Positions 55,639 to 62,953 of a stretch of DNA of 64,000 bases are shown here, in pieces. The stretch lies in contig NZ_CP045997.1 of assembly GCF_010233585.1 (NCBI RefSeq), forward strand, positions 4,555,332 to 4,619,331, read 5' to 3'. The first letter of the stretch is position 1. Each line of letters begins with the position of its first letter. A program made the position numbers and the translations under genes. This DNA comes from Spirosoma endbachense (GTDB lineage Bacteria; Bacteroidota; Bacteroidia; Cytophagales; Spirosomataceae). The notes below the pieces were generated by a model that was not told the DNA's origin, searched no databases, and worked only from the letters and a program-made list of their open reading frames with translations.

Positions 55639-56400
55639 TTATCGATTTTCGAGCCAGCTTAAAAAAGTTGGTGCTTTTTCCTTATTGATCAACAATTTAT
55701 CGGGCGTCGGGATAACCAGTTTTACGTATAGTTTACGCATAAAATAATGTTCTACTTCCTTTACTGCGCTAAAATTGACGATGTACTGCCTGTTCAATCG
55801 GAAGAACTGGCTGGGTGACAATAGACTACTGATCTGATCGAGCGACTGATTGACCGTGTACTCCTGTAGATCGAAGCACTTGATCGTAGATAGCTCGTTT
55901 CTGATATAAAAGAAAGCAATACTATCTGTGGCAACGGTGATGTATTTATTGTTTTTAAATACCAGAAAACTCTTTTTCCCGGTTGGTGGTGTAAGTTGAG
56001 CCAACAGATCATTCAGGCCGGCAATGGCACTCTGCTGGAAAAATGAACGAAGTTCATCGACTTTCCTGAAGGCGTCGATGATATCATTTTTTGAAAATGG
56101 TTTTAGTACATAATCAACGCTATTCGCTTTAAATGCTTCCAGCGAGTACTCGTCAAACGCAGTACAAAAAATAATAGGGCACGAAATTTTAACCGTTTTA
56201 AAAATCTCGAAACATAAACCATCCGAGAGCTGGATATCCATGAATATAAGGTCGGGCTGATTGTTCTCAGTTAGATACTTCTGAGAGCTTTCAATACTCT
56301 GAAGTTTTGCAATTACATTAGCCTCTGGCCTGACCTCTGCTATGATCGTTTCAAGCGATCGGGCCGCCTTTAACTCGTCTTCAATGATGATGATGTTCAT
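55639..56400 (-). CDS. LytTR-family response regulator
   Basis: 253 aa. Receiver domain (1-120) with Glu7/Asp8, phosphoacceptor Asp55 (LIFMDIQLSDG), Thr80 and Lys100 (YVLKPF). LytTR DNA-binding domain (about 150-250) with FLVFKNNKYITVATDSIAFFYI and FFRLNRQYIVNFSAVKEV. Its start codon lies inside the end of the sensor kinase gene (20-nt overlap, different frame), so the two are translated together. Likely targets are the hydrolase and DUF1223 genes downstream, by proximity only. Confidence 0.93.
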   Translation of the reverse strand: MNIIIIEDELKAARSLETIIAEVRPEANVIAKLQSIESSQKYLTENNQPDLIFMDIQLSDGLCFEIFKTVKISCPIIFCTAFDEYSLEAFKANSVDYVLKPFSKNDIIDAFRKVDELRSFFQQSAIAGLNDLLAQLTPPTGKKSFLVFKNNKYITVATDSIAFFYIRNELSTIKCFDLQEYTVNQSLDQISSLLSPSQFFRLNRQYIVNFSAVKEVEHYFMRKLYVKLVIPTPDKLLINKEKAPTFLSWLENR

Positions 56401-57400
56401 GAATGATCGGGAGTTTAATTTTGAAGGTATTATCGAGGGATATGACCTCTATCTTCCTGTCTAACAGATGATTATACCGCTGTTTGATATTTTGGAGCCC
56501 AACGCCTAATGAAGACTCCTCGCTTCTTTTTAATTGCAGTTGGTTCTCAATAACGAGTGTATCATTTTCGGTATACAGTTTAATATGCAACGGCCGTTCC
56601 AGTGATACGATGTTGTGTTTAATGCAGTTTTCGATCAGTAACTGCAAAGTAAACGGGGGAATAAGCGTATTGAGATACTGTTCATCAATGGTCTTTGTAA
56701 ATATAAAGCCTTCCTCAAACCGTGCTTTCAACAGAAAGTTATAGGCCTCTACGATTTCCAGCTCTTCCGACAAATGAATCAGGTCTAATTTGCGACTCTC
56801 TAAGGTAAATCGATAGAAGTTTGCCAGTTTCAGAATAAAATCCACCGAATTCTTATCCCCACTTTCAACCATAACTTTCAATGTATTCAGGCTATTGAAG
56901 AGGAAATGAGGATTGATCTGCTGTTTAAGCAATTCATACTGCGCTCCCAGATTATCGGCCGTTGTGCGTTCCAGTTCGATATTTACCTGCTGATTCCTGT
57001 AGTTCTGATAGAGCAGATGCAGAAGCATGTAAAAAACCAGGTTAATGAGTATCCCCCTCACCTCAACCATCAGCATTACGGGTCCGAAATTGATATGTGC
57101 CAACAGGAGTTGCTGTAGAGAAGCTAACCCCAACATGACCACCATACCAACAAACAGACTGCTTAAAAGCCGATAGTATGAAATGGTCCTGTTTCCGTAT
57201 TGTGAGTAGTGTTTGGGTAGCGTGTATAGGTTATAATACCATACAAACAGAGAAAACAGACAGGTAATGGCCGAGTTGACCGCTGCCTCCGCAGCGTTGA
57301 AATGCCGCTCAGCTATCTGAGGTACAGATGATAATATACCCAGGAAAATTGAACTGGTCCATATGATTCCAGGAGAGATTTTAAAGTTTGTATTTCTCAT
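56381..57400 (-). CDS. LytS-type sensor histidine kinase
   Basis: 339 aa. Four membrane helices in residues 12-133. The His_kinase domain has phospho-acceptor His165 in QQINPHFLFNSLN, then the N-box region LIENCIKHNIVSLERPLHIKLY (about 246-268) and GVGLQNIKQRYN (about 303-314) before the end. No extracytoplasmic sensor domain. The protein ends in a natural HEHHHH tail encoded by the bases that overlap the start of the response regulator gene. Confidence 0.92.
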   Translation of the reverse strand: MRNTNFKISPGIIWTSSIFLGILSSVPQIAERHFNAAEAAVNSAITCLFSLFVWYYNLYTLPKHYSQYGNRTISYYRLLSSLFVGMVVMLGLASLQQLLLAHINFGPVMLMVEVRGILINLVFYMLLHLLYQNYRNQQVNIELERTTADNLGAQYELLKQQINPHFLFNSLNTLKVMVESGDKNSVDFILKLANFYRFTLESRKLDLIHLSEELEIVEAYNFLLKARFEEGFIFTKTIDEQYLNTLIPPFTLQLLIENCIKHNIVSLERPLHIKLYTENDTLVIENQLQLKRSEESSLGVGLQNIKQRYNHLLDRKIEVISLDNTFKIKLPIIHEHHHH

Positions 57401-57537
57401 TGACTAATATATTGGGGATACAAAACCAGCCAGCACAAAGCTTAACTTCCTCGCTCGTTAAAGCAAGAACGATTTATGTAGAATTCTGTGATTGAGCACA
57501 ACCGTTGCGTTCGCTATCTGCCAGCTCCGGCTAAAAA

Positions 57538-57567
57538 ATAGCCTGCCGTGTTATCACGGCAGGCTAT
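57538..57567 (-). terminator. Rho-independent terminator of the ohr-like gene
   Basis: Perfect 13-bp arms (57538-57550 and 57555-57567) with a TTAT/ATAA loop; the minus-strand continuation is a run of six T. It lies 20 nt past the peroxidase stop. Confidence 0.9.
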
Positions 57568-57586
57568 CTATGTATGATTAGTCGGT

Positions 57587-58066
57587 TTACAGCAGATTAA
57601 TCACAACGTTAATGTTTCCTCGGGTAAGTTTCGAATAGGGACAGGTCTCGTGTGCCGTTTTAACCAATGTCTGAGCAACGTCACGGTCCAGTCCGGGTAA
57701 GCTCACAGTAAGACGAGCCTGAAGGAAATAAGCTCCAGCCGTGTTAGCCAGGTCAACTTCCGCATCGATGGCGAGGTCTGCCGGGAGTTTAATCTTCATG
57801 TCGCGGGCTGCAATCCCCATCGCTCCTTCGAAACATGCCGACCAGCCAGCAGCGAATAGTTGCTCGGGGTTGGTACCAATGCCCGGCGTTCCCGGCGACG
57901 AGAGCTTAATATCCAGTCGTCCATCCGAGCTTCTGGAAGCGCCATCCCGACCGCCGGTCGTATGGGTTTTGCCGGTATAGAGCACTTTCCCAACTTCATT
58001 TATGTTGATTTCTTCGAAAATTTTTGTCGAATCCATGGTTAATACTTCGAGTTCGTTCGTTTCCAT
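57587..58066 (-). CDS. ohr: Organic hydroperoxide resistance protein (Ohr/OsmC family)
   Basis: 159 aa from the ATG at 58066; the frame extends to a TTG at 58099, and a third start at 58036 is possible. It reduces organic hydroperoxides in the cytoplasm by thiol chemistry. Marks: KVLYTGKTHTTGGRDG, the Ohr-specific NPEQLFAAGWSACFEGAMG with the peroxidatic Cys, and HETCPYSKLTRGNINV with the resolving Cys. TGGRDG and the CPYSK spacing separate Ohr from OsmC proper. A single-gene unit between two hairpins. No MarR-type OhrR regulator is adjacent. Confidence 0.92.
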   Translation of the reverse strand: METNELEVLTMDSTKIFEEININEVGKVLYTGKTHTTGGRDGASRSSDGRLDIKLSSPGTPGIGTNPEQLFAAGWSACFEGAMGIAARDMKIKLPADLAIDAEVDLANTAGAYFLQARLTVSLPGLDRDVAQTLVKTAHETCPYSKLTRGNINVVINLL

Positions 58067-58287
58067 TGTTTTAAGAATCAAGTCTGATTGTTTTCTCAAA
58101 AGTATTCTTCCAGCACACGGAGCTCAATCACGAAGTGTGGCAACCGGACAAAGTTGACCGTGAAGTAGACACTTCCAGGTTCGACTATTTTTATTTGATG
58201 GGGTGAGATAACACACCCTCTCCTCCTGCCCAACTCTTGATTCGGTTTGAACTACAATTTGGCTGCACCAAATACTCCGCAACAAAT

Positions 58288-58326
58288 AAGGGTGTTCACT
58301 TCGCACTGCGCGAGGTGAACACCCTT
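58288..58326 (-). terminator. Long-stem terminator of the sigma/membrane-protein unit
   Basis: Arms 58288-58304 and 58310-58326 pair over 17 bp with one G-U pair and a 5-nt loop. The minus-strand continuation ATTTGTTG is moderately T-rich. It lies 96 nt past the stop of the membrane-protein gene at 58422 and upstream of the ohr-like gene. Confidence 0.7.
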
Positions 58327-58421
58327 GAGATTATATCAATAAAATCCGGCTAAACCAACAACATTAATTCTTCCGGGAACGATCACACCTGAATGCCGGG
58401 GCCTCCGTATTGGGCAAGATT

Positions 58422-59003
58422 TTAACTAACGATCTCTTCTGTCTGTAACTTTTTTAGTAATACTTCCAGCTCCCTTTTTTTGACCGTGTAGATGCGATGC
58501 TCCCAGCCGCTGGCGAAATAGACCAGGACAAAAAAGATCATGAGGACAACTAAAAGCCACCCTGATTTTCCACCCTCCCAAACACTAAGCAGGCTAAGGG
58601 CGCCAATGGGAACAATATTCCAACGCAGCAGCCGTGACAGGCGAACCTGGTAAGTAGCCATTGAGATCGCTTCATTCAGCTCGCCCAGCATCGAACGATC
58701 AAACGTCGTTTCACTTTTAAGCCGACGAATCCGACTGACAATAACAAATAAGGCAGTCACAAGCATCCAGCCAGCCATTACATACATAAACAGGTTCTCA
58801 GGGCGCTTAAAGAAATTGATTCCAAGCACAATGCTCCCGGCACCCAGATTCACCAAAATTGCGAGTAACTCACTGAAATTAGTGATATGATGAGCCTGGT
58901 TCTTTTTTGCCAGAATGCGTTTATGCAACCCGTTTTCATTGATCACCCAGAGTGGTTCCTTTGTCTGGGAATCCCAGATTTTTTGCAGTTCGTCAAATTC
59001 CAT
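58422..59003 (-). CDS. Four-helix membrane protein, probable partner of the adjacent ECF sigma
   Basis: 193 aa. A soluble N-terminus begins MEFDELQKIWDSQTKEPLW and is followed by four hydrophobic helices (about 45-65, 71-92, 130-148 and 150-168) and a charged, coiled-coil-like C-terminus (VKKRELEVLLKKLQ). It overlaps the sigma gene by 11 nt. In Bacteroidota such membrane proteins paired with small ECF sigmas are thought to act as anti-sigma factors; this one has no recognised zinc motif, so that role is inferred from position. Confidence 0.7.
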   Translation of the reverse strand: MEFDELQKIWDSQTKEPLWVINENGLHKRILAKKNQAHHITNFSELLAILVNLGAGSIVLGINFFKRPENLFMYVMAGWMLVTALFVIVSRIRRLKSETTFDRSMLGELNEAISMATYQVRLSRLLRWNIVPIGALSLLSVWEGGKSGWLLVVLMIFFVLVYFASGWEHRIYTVKKRELEVLLKKLQTEEIVS

Positions 59004-59505
59004 GATAATCCTGTTGTTTAGATTTAGAGATGAGTAGTTTCTTGATGCGATTGATTTTCACGCCAACATTTGATTCCGTGATTCCCAATATTGTCGCCAT
59101 CTCTTTGTAGCTGAACCCATCCAGAAGCAATAGGGAAAGCGAACGATCTATCTCATCGAGTTTGTAAATTTCTTCATAGAGCCAGGTCAGACGTTCATCG
59201 AACTGAATGGCAGGCCCCTGTAAAATAGGCGGAAGCTGGTCAAGAGTTTCGGTGCTTTGGGTATGTTTCCGTTCTTTATTGGCCCATTTAATGGCCGTAT
59301 TTAGCGCAATACGGTAAATCCAGGTGGTGGTTGACGACTGCTGACGGAAGGAAGGAATGGAATGCCATACCTGAATGATGATCTCCTGAAAAAGATCATC
59401 CTGGTCCATGGCTGTAACGGCATAAGCCCGTACTACTTTAAACAGCAATGCCTTATATTGGCCAAGCCACTGGGTAAAGGTTTGATTCTGTTCTAGTTCA
59501 CTCAT
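58993..59505 (-). CDS. ECF RNA polymerase sigma factor (stand-alone)
   Basis: 170 aa. Region 2: LFKVVRAYAVTAMDQDDLFQEIIIQVWHSI then TTTWIYRIALNTAIKWANK (about 20-75). Region 4: IDRSLSLLLLDGFSYKEMATILGITESNVGVKINRIKK (about 120-157). Unlike the three SusC-linked sigmas it has no hydrophobic C-terminal tail (ends KSKQQDYHGI) and its partner is the overlapping membrane protein, not a FecR. Regulon unknown. Confidence 0.92.
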   Translation of the reverse strand: MSELEQNQTFTQWLGQYKALLFKVVRAYAVTAMDQDDLFQEIIIQVWHSIPSFRQQSSTTTWIYRIALNTAIKWANKERKHTQSTETLDQLPPILQGPAIQFDERLTWLYEEIYKLDEIDRSLSLLLLDGFSYKEMATILGITESNVGVKINRIKKLLISKSKQQDYHGI

Positions 59506-59696
59506 GACACCCGGTATTTACTCTATTAGTACTCATCAGGGAGTGAATTCTTACAAGTCTATAAAAATTAGCGATGATTTTTACGGTTTTACCCTCCCAC
59601 CTCATCCTATATCCAGCGCCTTCGTTCGTTAGGAGTGATTAGCCAAAGTCGGATAATACTGAGAATCCGTCTGGGTTCTCTATAAGTTGACATAAG

Positions 59697-59757
59697 AAAG
59701 GCCGTCAGACTGGAATTTAGGGTGTAGAGTCACCCAAGTCCCAACCTGACGGCCTTT
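59697..59757 (-). terminator. Nested hairpin after the third FAD oxidoreductase
   Basis: Outer perfect 12-bp arms (59697-59708 and 59746-59757) enclose an inner GGGTG/CACCC pair (59720-59724, 59731-59735). On the minus strand the outer stem is followed by CTTATG, a weak T-tract. It lies 34 nt past the oxidoreductase stop and probably ends locus 4. Confidence 0.6.
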
Positions 59758-59791
59758 CGCCAGCTAGCTGTCTGATCTTAATTATCAGTGA

Positions 59792-61387
59792 TTATTTCGT
59801 CACATCCTTGTTGCCATTCCAGGTCTGATGATTGATACTCAAAATCACCCCTTTCTTTTCCAGTGCCGTTTTTAAGGAATTGTAGGCCAAATCCTGCACG
59901 GCTTTTTTCTGTTTTATGGCCATCGCGGCCGCAATACCCGCACTATTGCCCAGTTGCATCCAGGTCGATTCGACCCGTAACGAACAAAAACCAACATGAG
60001 AAGACGAAGCACAAACAGGTACGAGCAGGTTGGTGCACTCAGTAGCTTTTGGCGTAATAATTCGGTAAGAGAGTTCATAAGGCTGGGTGATCGGCTCCCA
60101 GATTCGGCCTTCATTCACAAACTGTGTCTTCGAAACGGCAACCCGCTGAACATGGTGGCTATCGATCCAGTGTGAACCCAAACAAATGGCATCAGGCTTT
60201 GTCCGTTCCTGTAGAATGTCTTTCTGGGTTTGCACATAAGCACCAATCATCCGGCGGGCCTCCCGTACGTAGAGGTAATACGGGAAATTTTCATTATCCG
60301 TAAATTCATCGGCGCTCAAGCCATAACCCGCCGTTTCCGTTCGCAAAGTCTCCGGAACAGATGGGTCATTGGCCAGATAATACATCAGCCCGAGGGTCCA
60401 GGCTTTATGGTCCTGATAAATAGCATCCCGTCGGGCATAATTGGCTTCCGGATAATCGACATTGCCCCCAAAATGGCCCAACGAAATAACGGCTTTCTGC
60501 TTATTATTCGTCTCAAATTTACCCTTCGGATACGTCCAGGAATACAGATCGATTATATCTTTTAAGGTCGTTTCCGGGTGGTTTTTAAGCAATCGGGTCA
60601 ACAAAAGATAACGTTCCGGTTTATACGAAGCTGGTTTGGGAAAAGGCCGCCGATCCGATTTGGTGGACATCATCAATCGAAAATTGTAATTCATAACCCG
60701 ATCGCTGGCCTGCCCCTCTGTCAATGTATTCCGTTCCACAAAACCCGGCAATAACCTGCCCGAATCGTCATAAGGAGCGGCCTCAATGGGCGTATCGATA
60801 AAGCGTACGCCACCCAACGATTCCCCATATTGCCCACGGCTTTCCCGGCCATGCGTATGAGATACACCTGCGCGAGCCATCAGGTCACCTTCATAGGTAG
60901 CATCGATGAAAACTTTCCCGGCAACGTTTTTCCCATTCGTCAAATTTACGGACTGAATGACTGTACCTTTTTTTTGAACAGAATTAACAAACGCTTCGTA
61001 CACGACGGTCACGTTCGCTTCCTTCAATAAATCGGTAAAGGTTTTTTCGGCCACATGCGATTCGAAGTAAAACGTAGGGCCGCTTTTGCCGTAGTGCTTA
61101 CCCAAGCGTTCATAAAACTCCAGGGGCAGTCCCGAATACGTCTCCTCGATCATGTGTTCTGATTCGGCCGTACCGATGCCACTGGTGTTGAGTCCGCCCA
61201 CGTGTTTAGTGGGCTCGATAAGCAGAACACGCACCCCTTCGCGAGCGGCCGCTACAGCCGAAATAATACCGCCAGGGGTTCCTCCATAAACGACTACGTC
61301 GTAGGTTTCTGTTTGAGCAGGCTTTTTAAGCCGGAACGAGCAGCAACAGACTAGTAGTAAGCAAAAAAAGAAAATCGATTTCATCAT
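59792..61387 (-). CDS. Exported FAD-dependent oxidoreductase (locus 4)
   Basis: 531 aa. N-terminal lipoprotein-like signal (SIFFFCLLLVCCC, Cys cluster at 14-16). FAD_oxidored fold: VVYGGTPGGIISAVAAAREG (about 31-50), EPTKHVGGLNTSGIG, FIDATYEGDLMARAGV (about 157-172), YYLYVREARRMIGAYVQTQ (about 370-388), IDSHHVQRV and the closing SSSHVGFCSLRVES. It lacks the golvesin-like tail, so it resembles a shorter version of the locus 3 enzymes. It follows SusD by 84 nt and ends locus 4. If lipidated it would sit in the outer membrane or periplasm next to SusD. Substrate unknown. Confidence 0.88.
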   Translation of the reverse strand: MMKSIFFFCLLLVCCCSFRLKKPAQTETYDVVVYGGTPGGIISAVAAAREGVRVLLIEPTKHVGGLNTSGIGTAESEHMIEETYSGLPLEFYERLGKHYGKSGPTFYFESHVAEKTFTDLLKEANVTVVYEAFVNSVQKKGTVIQSVNLTNGKNVAGKVFIDATYEGDLMARAGVSHTHGRESRGQYGESLGGVRFIDTPIEAAPYDDSGRLLPGFVERNTLTEGQASDRVMNYNFRLMMSTKSDRRPFPKPASYKPERYLLLTRLLKNHPETTLKDIIDLYSWTYPKGKFETNNKQKAVISLGHFGGNVDYPEANYARRDAIYQDHKAWTLGLMYYLANDPSVPETLRTETAGYGLSADEFTDNENFPYYLYVREARRMIGAYVQTQKDILQERTKPDAICLGSHWIDSHHVQRVAVSKTQFVNEGRIWEPITQPYELSYRIITPKATECTNLLVPVCASSSHVGFCSLRVESTWMQLGNSAGIAAAMAIKQKKAVQDLAYNSLKTALEKKGVILSINHQTWNGNKDVTK

Positions 61388-61471
61388 TAAATCTGAGATT
61401 AATGCAGCGCTCCCGCTACTGCCTGGAATGGAAACTTGACAGGATGTGATAATTGACCCAAACAGGGCGGC

Positions 61472-62911
61472 TTAGTAACCGGGATTTTGCCTGAGCGCCG
61501 GGTTCACGTCGATTTCAAAAATGGGAATGGGAAACAGCAGGTTTTTTTCTGTAGCATTGGTAAAGCCTTCTTTTTGAGCGGCTTCCAGAAATTTGCCGGT
61601 GCGCAGCAAATCCCAGCGACGATGCCCTTCTCCTGCCAGTTCCCAGCTTCTTTCCTGAAGTACGGCTTCCCGAAACTGCGCCTGAGTCAATCCTTTCAGG
61701 TCTAGCAGGTCCGATACCGCATTTCCCTTTCTGGCTCGCGCCCGCACCTGATTGATCGCTGAATAGGCTTCTGAACCGGGGCCATTTTGTTCATTGAGGG
61801 CTTCGGCATAGATCAACAGCACGTCGGCGTAACGAGTAACCAGAAAATTGTTACGGGCCTGCTGGGAACCGCAAGCCAGTGGGTCCCAGTATTTATCCAG
61901 ATGAGGGCCGGTACGGGAAGCCACTACCGTTCCATTGGCCAGTTTCTTTTCCAGAATGACTGTTACATCTTTCCGGTAGTCGCCCTTTAAAAACGAATTG
62001 GCGAAATAGTTGCTGACCTGGTAAGATCCGCCGGTCAGGTTGATCGGATAGCTAAAATAAATGGCAAAATTTTCGGCCATCGGACTCCCATATTTTGGAA
62101 GCACACAACTGTACTGAATGGAAAATATGTGTTCTGGGCCGTTTTCCTTTTCTGGCGTAAAGAGATCCCGATAATCGGCAACCAGACTATAGGTCTTTGA
62201 ATCAATCACTTCTTTCGCTTTAGCAGCCGCATTTGTCCAGTCTCTTCGGGTCAGATAAACGGTCGCCAGAATGGATTTAGCCGCTCCGACCGTTGCCCGA
62301 CCGATTTCACCCACAACGATGTAGGTGGTTGGAAGTACCTTCTCGGCATCGAGTAAATCCTGGGTAATCTGCTGATAGACCTTGTCGGTGGGGTCGCGGG
62401 AAACTCGGACATTGACCACGTCGGTCGAGGTTTTCACCACCAGCGGTACATCCCCGAAAGCACGAACTAAATTGAAATAAAACAGCGCGCGCAGAAATTT
62501 CGCTTCCCCCACAACCTGATCACGAAGTTTCGTATCCATCGCAATGACCGGCACGTTTTCAATGACTCGATTGGCGCGATCAATGGCAACGTATGAACTC
62601 GTATAGAAGTCGTCGAACTGGGTGTTGGCCGAGGTGTATTTGTGCTGGTCGATTTCGCTGATCGAGGCACTACCATCGGGCCGAAGGGTCAACTCCTCCC
62701 CGCTCAAATCGCCCAGACTGATCATTGGCATACTGTAAATGGATTTCGCCCTGTCATAAACCGCATTGATAGCGGTGACGGCATCAGCTGCGTTATTAAA
62801 CGAATTCGACTCGCTCAAAAAACTGATGGGTTCTTCTTCCAGATTTTTCTCGCATCCACTGACCATCAACAGAAGGCCCAGCATGGATACTACGAATTTG
62901 AATGATTTCAT
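61472..62911 (-). CDS. SusD/RagB family lipoprotein (locus 4)
   Basis: 479 aa. Lipobox LMVSGC (Cys about 20). EAKFLRALFYFNLVRAFGDVPLV (about 134-156), ERSWELAGEGHRRWDLLRTG (about 425-444) and the end LLFPIPIFEIDVNPALRQNPGY are SusD marks. The SusC partner begins 42 nt upstream. Length and phrasing are closest to the locus 1 SusD. Confidence 0.95.
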   Translation of the reverse strand: MKSFKFVVSMLGLLLMVSGCEKNLEEEPISFLSESNSFNNAADAVTAINAVYDRAKSIYSMPMISLGDLSGEELTLRPDGSASISEIDQHKYTSANTQFDDFYTSSYVAIDRANRVIENVPVIAMDTKLRDQVVGEAKFLRALFYFNLVRAFGDVPLVVKTSTDVVNVRVSRDPTDKVYQQITQDLLDAEKVLPTTYIVVGEIGRATVGAAKSILATVYLTRRDWTNAAAKAKEVIDSKTYSLVADYRDLFTPEKENGPEHIFSIQYSCVLPKYGSPMAENFAIYFSYPINLTGGSYQVSNYFANSFLKGDYRKDVTVILEKKLANGTVVASRTGPHLDKYWDPLACGSQQARNNFLVTRYADVLLIYAEALNEQNGPGSEAYSAINQVRARARKGNAVSDLLDLKGLTQAQFREAVLQERSWELAGEGHRRWDLLRTGKFLEAAQKEGFTNATEKNLLFPIPIFEIDVNPALRQNPGY

Positions 62912-62953
62912 TGCCGTATAGATCGGTTAAGTTTTTCCAGAGGGAATAAGTAG

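Noticed and set aside
55639..57400. AgrA/quorum-sensing system
   Set aside because: A LytS/LytTR pair alone is common in Bacteroidota; there is no peptide precursor or processing protease nearby.
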